From NCBI GenBank assembly GCA_902762795.1, contig CACWPM010000016.1, positions 51,191-115,190 on the forward strand: 64,000 nt of DNA, given 5' to 3'. A program made the position numbers and the translations under genes. The notes below the pieces were generated by a model that saw only the letters and a program-made list of their open reading frames with translations, was not told the origin of the DNA and did no database searches. The stretch comes from Fibrobacter succinogenes. GTDB taxonomy: Bacteria; Fibrobacterota; Fibrobacteria; Fibrobacterales; Fibrobacteraceae. This document shows, piece after piece, positions 44,852 through 53,890 of this stretch (within the stretch, counting starts at the first letter, position 1; each line of letters opens with the position of its first letter).

Positions 44852-46228
44852 ATGAAAAAAATTTTTGTGGCGGGTTTGATTTGTTCCGCAATTTTGGCAC
44901 AGGGAACATTTGCACAGGATGCGCTTCGTGCAGCAGTCGATTCCAACAACTGGAAAAAAGTAAAGAAGATTGTCAATTCCGGCGAACTCGAAGAAATCTA
45001 TTGTGGCAAGATGTCGGCAAAGAATGCAACGAATATTTACGGCAAGCAATTCAAGCAGATGCCGGATGAAGCGTTTGCCGCGTGTCCGTCCCAGTTTGCG
45101 TACGGTTTTGGGCCGAAGGTGTGCTCGATGGCAAATGCCGCGAATGCCTGCTCGGGTGTCATCAAGTACTTGCTCGCCGATGGTGAAAAGGGGAGCGCCA
45201 AGGCTCTCAAGACGCTTGACGAGGTTGCGAAATCTGCGGTCAAGACGAAGGCTTTTGCAAAGCAGTCGCTTGTGAGTGTCGATACGACCGTTTGGAAACC
45301 GTGCCCCAAGAAAGGCGCTGCACGAACAAAGTGCATTGCCCAGTGCAAGGTGGATGCAAATTCCCTGATGGCGATTGATCACGATGTGAACTGCAAGAAG
45401 AATCCTGAACAGATGGTGGACAAGACGATCAGGGTCTATAAGCCGTCCCCGGTGTTTGCTAGTTTGCGCGATGGTCTTTCCGATGGCTTCTGGAAGGCCC
45501 CGATGTCTGTAGCCGGGACGTACGCCGCACTCGCAGGCAAGTATGCGAAGGTGCTCTCGATTCCTGATACCGCTGTGACGGGTCTCCATTACGTGAAGAC
45601 CTGGGCGGCAAAGCATAAGGGTGCTTCGCTTCCAGGCGGTCAGCTGTTCCGTTTCTGCACGGCATGGAAAGGCAAGGTCGATCCGATTCTCTCTGAAGCC
45701 GGTTTCAGCGCTCGCTGCCCGGTGTTCAAGAACTTTGTTGACAAGCGTGACAAACAAGTTTACAAGGTTAAGGAAATCGGCGGCGTAGACTGGTTCGTCG
45801 AGAACTTGAACTTCAACGATCCGAACGGTTCGATGTGCTATGACCGCGACGATGCAAACTGCAAGACGTTCGGCCGCCTCTATACGCAGGAAGCCGCCAA
45901 GAAGGCTTGCCCTGCAGGTTACCATCTTGCAACGGATGAAGACTGGAAAAAACTTGAAGAATATGCCGGTGGTGCCCGCGAAGCGGCGCTCAAGCTGAAG
46001 AGCAACGGCAGCGATGATTACGCCTTTACCGCCATGTTCGGTGGCTATGCGAACAAGAATGGTATTTTCACGACGATGGGCGAGGGCGCCTATTTCTGGA
46101 CAGCCGATGTCGAAGAAGATTCTCGTGGCAAGGCCCGCACGATGTTCAGCTCCGATAAGGATGTCGGCTCCATCTCCGTGGATCCGAGTTTCTATCTTGC
46201 GGTCCGTTGTGTAGCCGGAGCTGAATAA
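44852..46228 (+). CDS. Secreted protein with FISUMP domain
   Basis: 458 residues. A signal peptide ('IFVAGLICSAILAQGTFAQ') is followed by a Cys-containing region without a family I recognise (about 25-300). The last about 155 residues are the Fibrobacter succinogenes major paralogous domain: 'VDWFVENLNF', 'TFGRLYTQEAAKKACPAGYHLATDEDW', 'YFWTAD', 'LAVRCV'. FISUMP proteins are numerous in Fibrobacter and are exported; their role is not known. The stop is directly followed by the epmA start, so both may share a transcript. Confidence 0.9.
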   Translation: MKKIFVAGLICSAILAQGTFAQDALRAAVDSNNWKKVKKIVNSGELEEIYCGKMSAKNATNIYGKQFKQMPDEAFAACPSQFAYGFGPKVCSMANAANACSGVIKYLLADGEKGSAKALKTLDEVAKSAVKTKAFAKQSLVSVDTTVWKPCPKKGAARTKCIAQCKVDANSLMAIDHDVNCKKNPEQMVDKTIRVYKPSPVFASLRDGLSDGFWKAPMSVAGTYAALAGKYAKVLSIPDTAVTGLHYVKTWAAKHKGASLPGGQLFRFCTAWKGKVDPILSEAGFSARCPVFKNFVDKRDKQVYKVKEIGGVDWFVENLNFNDPNGSMCYDRDDANCKTFGRLYTQEAAKKACPAGYHLATDEDWKKLEEYAGGAREAALKLKSNGSDDYAFTAMFGGYANKNGIFTTMGEGAYFWTADVEEDSRGKARTMFSSDKDVGSISVDPSFYLAVRCVAGAE

Positions 46229-47200
46229 ATGGAAAATTTAAAGTCGGGCGCTTTTGCGCCCACTTGCACGCGTGAAACTTGGGTCAAGCGCCAGGCGCTG
46301 ATGGCCCGCGTCCGTGATTTCTTTGTTCGTCGTAATGCGCTCGAAGTCGAGACGCCTGTGCTTTCTGCCTATGGAGGAACGGACCCGCAGCTCGATTATT
46401 TCGAGATTGAAGACCCGAAGCGGTTCATGATGACGAGTCCGGAATTTCACATGAAGCGTTTGCTTGCGGCAAAGTTTGGCGATATTTTCCAGATTACAAA
46501 GTCTTTCCGCAAGGATGAATTTGGCGGACATCATAATAACGAGTTTTCGATGGTGGAGTGGTATCGCGTGGGCATGCCTCAGGACAAACTCATGGACGAA
46601 GCCGAAGACCTCGTGAGCGAAATCATTGGGACTAAATTAAACGCCCGCCGCACCCGCTGGATTGACGCATTCAGGAACTACGCCGGCGTGAATCCTTTCT
46701 GCGAAAAGCTCACGGACTTTGCGGATGCCTGCCGTGCTCGCGAGATTCCTGTGCCCGAAAAGAGCGAGACTCTTGCGCGCGAAGACTGGTGGGACTACCT
46801 CATGGTGTTTCTGGTGGAACCGGCACTTGCAAGCAATGGCCCCGAGTTCATCTTGGATTATCCGCCATCGCAGGCCGCTTTGGCGCAGACGTACGTGGAT
46901 GATGAAGGCTACACGTGGGCTCGCCGCTTTGAACTTTTCGTGAACCAGGTGGAGCTTTGCAACGGTTATACGGAACTGACCGATGCGGTGGAGCAGCGCA
47001 GACGTTTCAATGCGGACTTGGAAATTCGCCGTGCAATGAACAAGCCTCTGCCTCCGCTGGATGAACGATTCCTCGCTGCACTAGAAGCGGGGATGCCCGC
47101 CTGTTCCGGTGTAGCGCTTGGACTTGATCGCCTGTTCATGCTCGCTCTTGGGAAAGAAGAAATCGCCGATGTAATCCTCTTCCCCAGCCCGATAGCGTGA
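46229..47200 (+). CDS. epmA: EF-P lysine ligase EpmA (LysRS-like, no anticodon domain)
   Basis: 323 residues, a class II aminoacyl-tRNA synthetase core without the N-terminal anticodon-binding domain of LysRS. Motif 2 region 'ITKSFRKDEFGGHHNNEF', 'MVEWYRVGM', and motif 3 'GVALGLDRLFMLALG' are as in EpmA/PoxA. The enzyme attaches (R)-beta-lysine to elongation factor P. The mutase EpmB and efp are not in the window. It starts at the base after the FISUMP stop. Confidence 0.9.
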   Translation: MENLKSGAFAPTCTRETWVKRQALMARVRDFFVRRNALEVETPVLSAYGGTDPQLDYFEIEDPKRFMMTSPEFHMKRLLAAKFGDIFQITKSFRKDEFGGHHNNEFSMVEWYRVGMPQDKLMDEAEDLVSEIIGTKLNARRTRWIDAFRNYAGVNPFCEKLTDFADACRAREIPVPEKSETLAREDWWDYLMVFLVEPALASNGPEFILDYPPSQAALAQTYVDDEGYTWARRFELFVNQVELCNGYTELTDAVEQRRRFNADLEIRRAMNKPLPPLDERFLAALEAGMPACSGVALGLDRLFMLALGKEEIADVILFPSPIA

Positions 47201-47396
47201 GTAGGCGAAAGAACGGACCTTTGGGTCCTATAGACGAGAGACGAAAGAGAGGAAACCGCGGCTAAGCTGCCCTATAAAGACGCACGAAGTGCCATTATTT
47301 TTCTCTCGTCTTTCGTCTATCAGCTATACAAAACTTGGCAACTTGTTGCCTTAGTTGTTGTTATCCACCTTGTGGAGAAGCGATCTTTCGTCTAAA
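47201..47396. repeat. Intergenic repeat region with CTCGTCTTTCGTCT words
   Basis: An imperfect inverted repeat pairs 47230-47250 (ATAGACGAGAGACGAAAGAGA) in opposite sense with 47302-47320. Similar CTCGTCTTTCGTCT words occur at 63825-63852. A small hairpin GGACC-TTTG-GGTCC lies at 47216-47229. Confidence 0.5.
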
Positions 47397-47915
47397 TTAC
47401 TTCCCCAGCAGTCTCTTGAGTTCTTGCCGGACTTTCAGTTCATTGAGTGTCCCGACATCGACGTGCTGGATCTTGTCGTCCTTATCGACCACAAAGCTTA
47501 CGGGGATGACGCCTGGGTTTCCCAGCGCTCTAAGTGCGTCATAGTTCCAATGGAGCATTGTCCAGGGAATGCCCATGCTCTTCTTGAACTTGCGTGCGAC
47601 TTTCTTGGAATCGTCCTCGTCTATCATCACGATCTTGAGACCCTTCGGTCCGAATTCTTCGTGGAACTGCTTGAGGATGGGGAGTTCTGCCCTACATGCA
47701 GGGCACCAGGAGGCCGTTAGTACGATGAGCGTTGCCGTCCCCTTCTCGCTTGCGTAGTCCGATGTGCCCCCCGTCACATTGTCGGCCGTGAAATTTTTGA
47801 CCGTCGCGGGGAAGTTCAATTTATGGCGGGAATGCGATTCAAACGCATAAAACGCAAACGCAAAGAAAACGATTGCTCCTACCCATGCCCAAATTTTATA
47901 AGTGGATGAACGCAT
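47397..47915 (-). CDS. TlpA-like membrane-anchored thioredoxin
   Basis: 172 residues with an N-terminal anchor (about 9-26) and a periplasmic thioredoxin fold with active site 'SWCPACRAELP' and cis-proline region 'GVIPVSFVVDKD'. TlpA/ResA-type proteins reduce disulfides, for example in cytochrome c maturation. No partner gene is adjacent. It is divergent from pilT. Confidence 0.87.
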   Translation of the reverse strand: MRSSTYKIWAWVGAIVFFAFAFYAFESHSRHKLNFPATVKNFTADNVTGGTSDYASEKGTATLIVLTASWCPACRAELPILKQFHEEFGPKGLKIVMIDEDDSKKVARKFKKSMGIPWTMLHWNYDALRALGNPGVIPVSFVVDKDDKIQHVDVGTLNELKVRQELKRLLGK

Positions 47916-47966
47916 TGTGTAAAGAATTTATGAAATTTTCGAGCTTTTTAAATTATATTCTAGAAC

Positions 47967-49034
47967 ATGGCATATAACATTCAAGATCTTTTAGCAGAAA
48001 TGGTCAAACGAGGTGCGTCCGACTTGCATATTACGGCCGGAGCCCCTCCTCTTGTTCGTCTTTCCGGTAAGCTTACCCCTATCGGGGAAAACAAGCTCAA
48101 GCCCGACGAAACCATGCGTATGACTTACAGCTTGATGAATGAAGCCCAGAAGAAGACTTTTGAGCAACAGAAGGAATGCGACTTTTCATTCGGCATTGCA
48201 AATCTTGCGCGTTTCCGTGCGAACGCTTACTTGCAGCGAGGCTGCGTGGCGCTAGCCCTCCGTATTATTCCTTTGGATATCAAGACGTTCAAGGATCTTG
48301 GTCTCCCGAAGATCATGGCCGAATTTACGACCCGTCCATCAGGACTAGTGCTTGTGACAGGTGCAACCGGCTCCGGTAAATCGACGACCCTTGCGGCAAT
48401 GATTGATAAGATCAACAAGGAACGTCATGATCACATTCTGACGGTTGAAGACCCGATTGAATTTTTGCACAAGCATCAGGGATGCATGATCAACCAACGT
48501 GAAGTCGGTAGCGATACGCATAGCTTTGCCCAGGCCTTGAAGATGGCCCTTCGTCAGGACCCTGACGTGGTGCTCATCGGCGAAATGCGTGACTTGGAAA
48601 CAATACGTTCGGCTTTGACGATTGCGGAAACAGGTCACTTGACTTTTGCAACATTGCATACGAACTCTTGCGTACAGACAATCAACCGCGTGGTGGACGC
48701 TTTCCCGAAGGGCGAACAGCAGACTGTGCGTACGCAGCTTTCGTTCGTGCTTCAGGGCGTTATCTGTCAGACCCTTTTGCCGAAAATTGGCGGTGGCCGC
48801 GTGATGGCGTACGAGGTCATGAACGTGACGCCGGGTATCCGTGCGCTGATCCGTGACGACAAGGTCCACCAGATTGAATCCATGATTGAAATTGGTCAGA
48901 AGTTCGGTATGAATACGATGAACATGTGCTTGTGTGAACTTGTCAAGAATCACAAGGTTGACCGCTTTGATGCGCTTGCTCGTTCATCGAGTCCGGACCA
49001 GTTGGAACAGTTGTTCGTAAAAGAAGGGGTGTAA
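47967..49034 (+). CDS. pilT: Type IV pilus retraction ATPase PilT
   Basis: 355 residues: 'RGASDLHITAGAPPLVRLSG' N-terminal domain, Walker A 'GATGSGKST', Asp box 'VEDPIEF', Walker B 'DPDVVLIGEMRDLETI', His box 'TGHLTFATLHTN', and a C-terminal 'GIRALIRDDKVHQI' matching the AIRNLIRE retraction motif. It drives pilus retraction. It forms an operon with pilC, 3 bases downstream; no pilB is present here. Confidence 0.95.
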   Translation: MAYNIQDLLAEMVKRGASDLHITAGAPPLVRLSGKLTPIGENKLKPDETMRMTYSLMNEAQKKTFEQQKECDFSFGIANLARFRANAYLQRGCVALALRIIPLDIKTFKDLGLPKIMAEFTTRPSGLVLVTGATGSGKSTTLAAMIDKINKERHDHILTVEDPIEFLHKHQGCMINQREVGSDTHSFAQALKMALRQDPDVVLIGEMRDLETIRSALTIAETGHLTFATLHTNSCVQTINRVVDAFPKGEQQTVRTQLSFVLQGVICQTLLPKIGGGRVMAYEVMNVTPGIRALIRDDKVHQIESMIEIGQKFGMNTMNMCLCELVKNHKVDRFDALARSSSPDQLEQLFVKEGV

Positions 49035-49037
49035 CCG

Positions 49038-50240
49038 ATGGCTGAATTTTTGTACAAGGCGCAAAATGCGCAAGGCAATAGCTTTGAAGGTACGCTCGAA
49101 GCAAAGGACAAGGCTGAAGCTGAAGCCCTCTTGCTCCGTCGTCGTCTCGTCATCACGAGTCTCAAGAAAAAGCCGACGGAAATCAAGATCAAGATTGGTT
49201 CCGGCATCAAGACCGAAGACATCACACGTTTTACGCGTATGTTCTCGTCCATGTGCTCGGCGGGTCTTCCGATGCTTCAATGCTTGAACATTCTCGAATC
49301 CCAATGCGAAAACCCGGAACTGAAAAACGTTGTTCACAAGCTTACGCAGTCGATTAACGGCGGTTCCTCGTTGGCAGACGCCCTGTCTCAGCACCCGAAG
49401 GTCTTTGATTCCCTGTATTGCAACATGGTGGCAGCAGGTGAAGCGGGCGGTATCCTTGAAGGCATTCTTGCACGTTTGGCCGAAACGCTTGAAAATAACC
49501 AACGCTTGAAACGCAAAGTAAAAAAAGCGTTGACGTACCCGATTATGGTTATTATCGTGGGTATTGTCGTGGTGATTGCGCTTATGACATTCGTGGTGCC
49601 GACGTTCGCAGAACAGTTCGCTGCCCTTGACGCAGAACTCCCTGCCCCGACGCAAGTTGTGATGAATATATCTGACTTTGTTCGAAATAACGGTGCGTTC
49701 ATGTTTATCGGGGTTATTATTCTCATCTTTGCCTATAAGATGGTGATGCGAGTTCCCGCGGCGCAATTTGCGATGGACAAGTTTACTTTGAAATTACCAA
49801 AGCTAGGCGATTTGCAGATTAAATCTGCGACGGCAAGTTTTTCGAGAACGCTTGGAACGCTTTTGAACGCCGGTGTGTCTGTGATGGATGCCTTGAAGGT
49901 CGTTGCGACAACAGCTGGCAATAAAGTCGTTGAAAAGGCTATTTATAAGATATCGATTGGTATTGCGGGCGGTAAGTCCATTGCCGAGCCGATGGAAGAA
50001 GTGGGCATTTTCCCGCCCATGGTGATCCAGATGACGGGTGTGGGTGAAAAAACCGGTAACCTGGGCGGCATGTTGTTGAAACTCGCGGACTTTTATGACG
50101 AAGAAGTGGACGCTGCCGTGGATGCCGTGGTGAGCTTGATCGAACCGCTCATTATCGTGTTCTTGGGTGGTGCCGTCGGTGGACTTCTGATTGCAATGTA
50201 TATGCCGATGTTCAGCATGGGCGATGCAATTAAAGGTTAA
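49038..50240 (+). CDS. pilC: Type IV pilus inner-membrane platform protein PilC
   Basis: 400 residues with two GspF repeats: the first around 'FTRMFSSMCSAGLPMLQCL', the second around 'FSRTLGTLLNAGVSVMDAL', each followed by 'GGSLADAL/GKSIAEPM'-type segments, and three membrane helices (about 165-195, 215-235, 370-395). PilC is the platform that the PilT and PilB motors turn. A short ribosome site lies between pilT and pilC. Confidence 0.95.
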   Translation: MAEFLYKAQNAQGNSFEGTLEAKDKAEAEALLLRRRLVITSLKKKPTEIKIKIGSGIKTEDITRFTRMFSSMCSAGLPMLQCLNILESQCENPELKNVVHKLTQSINGGSSLADALSQHPKVFDSLYCNMVAAGEAGGILEGILARLAETLENNQRLKRKVKKALTYPIMVIIVGIVVVIALMTFVVPTFAEQFAALDAELPAPTQVVMNISDFVRNNGAFMFIGVIILIFAYKMVMRVPAAQFAMDKFTLKLPKLGDLQIKSATASFSRTLGTLLNAGVSVMDALKVVATTAGNKVVEKAIYKISIGIAGGKSIAEPMEEVGIFPPMVIQMTGVGEKTGNLGGMLLKLADFYDEEVDAAVDAVVSLIEPLIIVFLGGAVGGLLIAMYMPMFSMGDAIKG

Positions 50241-50506
50241 AAGGCTTCGCATTACGGCGTTGCAGGGCTCCTCACGTACGGATATGTACGCTACGTCGCC
50301 CTGCGCCTTGTCCTACTCGCCTTTAAACCTTTACTTAATCAATCTTGTATGAGTGAACTCATTTTTATTGAGCGGAATTAAAAGACGAAGCTGCGCGCCT
50401 CGTCTTTTTGCTTTGTCATCCTGAACGGCCCCTGGAGTCGCAGGCGATAGGGGAAGTCGAAGGATCTATTTCCCGTTTAAAGCGATCCCTTCCGACTTCC
50501 TACAGT
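50241..50506. other. Intergenic region after pilC with long imperfect hairpin and repeat element
   Basis: 50262-50304 folds into a long imperfect hairpin closed by GCAGGGC/GCCCTGC with inner CGTAC/GTACG. A short hairpin ATGAG/CTCAT with a T run (50349-50366) and the stronger terminator at 50380-50409 follow. 50415-50475 holds a GTCATCCTGA...GTCGAAGGATCT element that resembles others at 32458 and 44776. Confidence 0.55.
50380..50409 (+). terminator. Terminator after pilT-pilC
   Basis: Stem AAAAGACGA/TCGTCTTTT (50380-50388 with 50400-50408) ends in a T run. Reading in the minus direction it also has a U-rich tail, so it could end pflA-side transcripts too. Confidence 0.65.
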
Positions 50507-51292
50507 CTACTGTCTACTGCTTTGCCAGCCTGTGTATTTTGCTGTTTCGAGAATCTCGTTGGCGTTCTGGACGCGGTCGGCGGTGGGCGTTTGCGTGTCC
50601 TTGAGCGCGTAGTCGATTTCGAGTTCTTGATATTTGCTCATGGCAAATGCGTGGTAGGGCAGCACTTCGACGCGTTGCACGTTGTGGAGCGTGCGGATGA
50701 AATCTCGCGTGTGCAAGAGAGCTTCTTCGTCGTCGCTGATGCCTGGCACGAGCACGTGACGAATCCAGATCGGCTTTCCGATGCTGTCGAGATAGCGGAA
50801 AAATTCAATGATGTTCTCGTTGCCGTGGCCCGTGAGTTCCTTGTGGGCGTCTGCGTCGATGTGCTTGATGTCTACGAGCAAGAGGTCGGTGGATTTCATC
50901 AGACGTTCGAACTTGGCAAATTGTTCTCCCGAGTGCCTGAATGTGACGCCGCTCGTGTCGATGCAAGTGTGGACTCCTGCGGCTTTTGCAGCTTCGAAGA
51001 ATTCAATCATGAAGTCGATTTGCGCTAACGGTTCGCCGCCACTTACGGTGATTCCGCCGTCTGTTCCCCAGTAGGGCTTGTAACGTACGGCCTTCTTCAG
51101 CAGTTCTTCGGCGGACATCTCGAACGAGCCGTTTTCTGTTCCGTTCTTGCTTCTAGTCCCGAAGTCCCAGGTTTCCGGATTGTGGCAAAACTTGCAGCGC
51201 ATGGGGCAGCCTTGCAGAAAAACGACAAAACGGATGCCAGGCCCATCGACCGATCCGAACGTTTCGAGCTTGTTGATTCTTCCAAGTGTCAT
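50507..51292 (-). CDS. pflA: Pyruvate formate-lyase activating enzyme
   Basis: 261 residues from ATG 51292, which fits the family ('MTLGRINKLETFGSVDGPG'); a longer frame to 51340 exists and neither start has a clear ribosome site. It is a radical SAM enzyme with CxxxCxxC in 'CPMRCKFCHNPETW', 'ISGGEPL'-like 'VSGGEPLAQIDF' and 'LLVDIKHID'. It makes the glycyl radical on PflB. The pflB gene lies about 6.8 kb away on the same strand, separated by the subtilase-like genes. Confidence 0.93.
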   Translation of the reverse strand: MTLGRINKLETFGSVDGPGIRFVVFLQGCPMRCKFCHNPETWDFGTRSKNGTENGSFEMSAEELLKKAVRYKPYWGTDGGITVSGGEPLAQIDFMIEFFEAAKAAGVHTCIDTSGVTFRHSGEQFAKFERLMKSTDLLLVDIKHIDADAHKELTGHGNENIIEFFRYLDSIGKPIWIRHVLVPGISDDEEALLHTRDFIRTLHNVQRVEVLPYHAFAMSKYQELEIDYALKDTQTPTADRVQNANEILETAKYTGWQSSRQ

Positions 51293-51657
51293 GGGTAAAA
51301 AATAAAAAAATGAGCCGCGTTGTTCAGGAGGCTTCTCCATTTGGAAATGGCGGGTATGCGACTGTTTCGATTGTTTACCTTTTTATGCAAGACGTGTTGA
51401 AAAGGATTGTTTAATCGAAGTTTTTTCGCAGGCAACAACATTGTCTCAAAAGTTTGCACACGGTGAAAATATAGGGCGGTTTTTGAATTTTTCGATGCGT
51501 CTTGTGATTGCTATGCGGATGTGAAATAGTTCTATATAATACAAGGCCCTCAAAAAATGGATGTTTGGGGGTGAGTATTTAACATTTTTCTCTATTTAAA
51601 GTATTGTAATTAATTTGTATTTAAATTAAATTTAAAAAGAGAAAAAGGGAGACTTGT
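51293..51657. other. Intergenic region before the unknown lipoprotein
   Basis: 365 bases between divergent pflA and a lipoprotein gene. It contains TATAAT at 51536-51541 about 115 bases before the lipoprotein start and a very AT-rich leader (51590-51645) ending in AAAAAGGGAG. I see no gene; a 34-codon frame at 51310 has no support. Confidence 0.5.
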
Positions 51658-52614
51658 ATGAAAAACACTCTAAGTGCATTGATTTTTCTTATATCTGTTT
51701 TGGGCTTGATGACTGCATGTTCCGACAATCCGGGCGTCAATAATGCTATAGAAAGCAATTTGCCGAATTCTCCAACAGCGTCTGTTAAAATCGATATTCA
51801 CCTTGAGGAAAAAGCTCAAACATTTCTCAGTCAGCCAAGAGATGCTTCGTCGAGTGTCTTTATTGTCGATGAGAAAAGCAAAGAAACTTATACCGACTTA
51901 AAAAATAGCTTGAGCGAGCTGTATTCCATTCGTGAACTGAATGATAATCGAATTAGGGTCGATGAAGTGAATGTACAGTTGGATCTTTCCTGCTTGGAAT
52001 CAGATCGCAATCCGTGCGGCAAGAAAATGGTGAAAAACGTGATGCCCAGTAAATATGCTGATCAATTTATGTTGTACTCTACAGACACGGAATACTTTGC
52101 TTCGTTTGATGGTGAAAAGGCAACTTCAGGCGTTAGTGGCTACACGTTTAATTTTAAGCGAGTCTTTGAAGGACGTGTTGTCCGTAATACTACAAATTAC
52201 TTAATGGTCGATACGGATGCCGATGGAAAAGTCAAGAGCTTTGAAGTTTCTTTGCAACATTTTAAAACGACTACGGAAAGTGTTGCGACAAATGCGAGTG
52301 CAGAAGAAAATATCGCTGCCCTCGATTCAGTGTTGCGCATGGATTTCGCTAAGGTAAAAGTTGTTGATACCAATGGTACTGTAGTCGAAAAAAGTGTAAG
52401 TGAGGCAAAAGTGACTAGTATGGCTGAAGCCTATTGTGAAGTGTTCCATGGAAACGATATAAAACTGTTGCCATGCCTGTCCTATGTTGTAAATATGAGT
52501 GTGAGTGATAGCAACAGTATTGTCAGTGTTGTTGATGTAGCCCATTCGCGTTCATCATGGTATGATTACGAACACGGCAAATCTTTTTTCCGTTACGATC
52601 CCAGACATCGCTAA
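51658..52614 (+). CDS. Lipoprotein of unknown function
   Basis: 318 residues with a lipobox 'LGLMTAC' (Cys21). The rest is polar with many Ser, Asp and Val, two internal Cys pairs ('LSCLESDRNPCG', 'YCEV...LPCL'), and no family I recognise. It is probably attached to the inner leaflet of the outer membrane or the cell surface. GGGAG lies 6 bases before ATG 51658. It ends at a terminator (52634-52660). Confidence 0.8.
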   Translation: MKNTLSALIFLISVLGLMTACSDNPGVNNAIESNLPNSPTASVKIDIHLEEKAQTFLSQPRDASSSVFIVDEKSKETYTDLKNSLSELYSIRELNDNRIRVDEVNVQLDLSCLESDRNPCGKKMVKNVMPSKYADQFMLYSTDTEYFASFDGEKATSGVSGYTFNFKRVFEGRVVRNTTNYLMVDTDADGKVKSFEVSLQHFKTTTESVATNASAEENIAALDSVLRMDFAKVKVVDTNGTVVEKSVSEAKVTSMAEAYCEVFHGNDIKLLPCLSYVVNMSVSDSNSIVSVVDVAHSRSSWYDYEHGKSFFRYDPRHR

Positions 52615-52633
52615 TAGCATATTTCCTTGATTG

Positions 52634-52660
52634 AAAAGGTTCCCTTCGGGGAGCCTTTTT
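52634..52660 (+). terminator. Terminator after the lipoprotein gene
   Basis: Stem 52634-52644 with 52649-52659 (11 bp, one G-T) and a TTCG loop, followed by T. It lies 20 bases after the stop. Confidence 0.8.
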
Positions 52661-52674
52661 CTATCTTTGGAGCT

Positions 52675-53433
52675 GTGCCGCGAATTGTAAAGCTATCGGA
52701 TAAAATTCAGTATTTGCAGATGTCCTATGACCCGCTGAGTGCGGATGTCGTTGCTGTTCGTGGTGATAATGCCTGGTGGATTTTTGATGTGGGCGCATGT
52801 GATGAGGCTGTGCAGTTTATTAACGAACTTCCGCGTGTTCCCGTAGGCTGTGGCGCTGACGAGTGTGCTATTCAAAATGTGCAGCATCTCGTCAATCATG
52901 GCGATGCTGCGCTTTTCACGGGCGATCATGATTGTATTTCGCCTGCAATGAAGAAAAACGTTGTCATTTCGCATTTCCATCGGGATCATTTGTGGAATGT
53001 CCAGCGTTTGTGCAATGGTGAAATCTCGCTAGATGTTGACGCCCTCTACGTGGGTGCCTATACATCAAAAACGTTTGGTGAGATAAAAAACGTTGCAAAG
53101 AATGATGTTACGGAGCCGCTTTTTTTTGATGATGGCGTGAAAATTCAAATTTTGCCGATGCCGAACTGCCATGCCAAAGGCTCGCTAGCGCTCATCGTTG
53201 ACGACTATGTTTTTCTGGGCGATGCAACGTATCCGATGGTCGGACATGGAACGCCGGATGTGTATAACGTTCAAATTCTCGGCGAGCAGATTAAGCTTTT
53301 AAAGACGTTTGATGCTCCGTACTTTTGCTTGAGCCATAAGCGAGGGCTTGTCCGTGACAAGACTTCCGTGATCCAGTTCTTGGAATCCGTTTACGCTCGC
53401 CGACAGAAGAACGAAAATCACATCGTAGCGTAA
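52675..53433 (+). CDS. Metallo-beta-lactamase-fold hydrolase
   Basis: About 252 residues if started at GTG 52675; the frame is open to TTG 52627, but that would place the start inside a terminator, and ATG 52720 is a shorter choice. Metal ligands are visible: 'SHFHRDHLWN' (HxHxDH), 'PNCHAKGSLAL', 'LGDATYPM' and a final 'LSHKRG'. The fold suits a hydrolase of thioesters, phosphodiesters or similar; the substrate is unknown. Transcription likely needs its own promoter or read-through. Confidence 0.8.
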   Translation: MPRIVKLSDKIQYLQMSYDPLSADVVAVRGDNAWWIFDVGACDEAVQFINELPRVPVGCGADECAIQNVQHLVNHGDAALFTGDHDCISPAMKKNVVISHFHRDHLWNVQRLCNGEISLDVDALYVGAYTSKTFGEIKNVAKNDVTEPLFFDDGVKIQILPMPNCHAKGSLALIVDDYVFLGDATYPMVGHGTPDVYNVQILGEQIKLLKTFDAPYFCLSHKRGLVRDKTSVIQFLESVYARRQKNENHIVA

Positions 53434-53457
53434 TGACTGTGCGCCTTTGCGCAGGAC

Positions 53458-53730
53458 TTACGTACTTGAAGCCGCTAAAAATCCTGTTTAGTACGTAGAA
53501 AAAAATGGGCTTGTTAGAAATTTACGTACTTGAGGCGTAAATTTATAGCACATAGTACGTAATTTTGTGGATTTTAAGAACAAATTCAGCGAAAAAGCTC
53601 GCTTTTTGGACGTTTTTTTCGAAAAAAAAGTGCTGAAATTACAAAAATTGTGTTTTTATTCGATTTTTCAAAAAATTTTTTTCTGTTTTTTACGTACTTG
53701 TACCTGTAAAATTTGATGTTTGGTACGTAA
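53458..53730. repeat. Three TTACGTAC...GTACGTA units of 41-42 bases
   Basis: Units at 53458-53498, 53522-53562 and 53690-53730. Each starts TTACGTACTTG and ends GTACGTA(A/G), so the ends can pair over 8 bases, with about 25 variable AT-rich bases between. The insides differ, so the paired ends are what is kept. Spacing is irregular (64 and 168 bases), unlike a CRISPR array. Confidence 0.75.
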
Positions 53731-53842
53731 AGAACAAATTAATTACCTTGAAACGGTGTACTTTGAATGGCTTGCGAGTATTCCCATCGGGCATTTTCGA
53801 CCGTTTCGCCATTATATTGGCTTTTATGTTGGCTTTTCGCAG

Positions 53843-53867
53843 AAAAAGGTTCCCTTTCGGGAACCTC
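53843..53867 (-). terminator. Terminator of first subtilase-like gene
   Basis: On the minus strand AGGTTCCC-GAAA-GGGAACCT is followed by TTTT (stem 53847-53854 with 53859-53866). An identical element follows the paralogue at 55968-55991. Confidence 0.85.
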
Positions 53868-53890
53868 GAAATAAAAGTTTCTAAAAACGA

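Larger units (their letters stand above)
53434..53890. other. Intergenic region with three palindrome-ended repeats
   Basis: 457 bases without a gene between convergent genes. It holds three repeat units (listed separately), an AAAAAGC-TC-GCTTTTT hairpin near 53594-53609 and the terminator of the first subtilase-like gene at its right end. Confidence 0.6.

Noticed and set aside
47351..47375. DnaA boxes marking oriC near TTATCCACC.
   Set aside because: A single imperfect box pair without a cluster or dnaA; it is more likely part of the intergenic repeat region.
51310..51414. Small ORF of 34 codons upstream of the unknown lipoprotein.
   Set aside because: No ribosome site, no recognisable composition, and it overlaps the possible upstream extension of pflA on the other strand.
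53458..53730. CRISPR array.
   Set aside because: Only three units, the ends rather than whole repeats are conserved, spacing is irregular and no cas gene is near.
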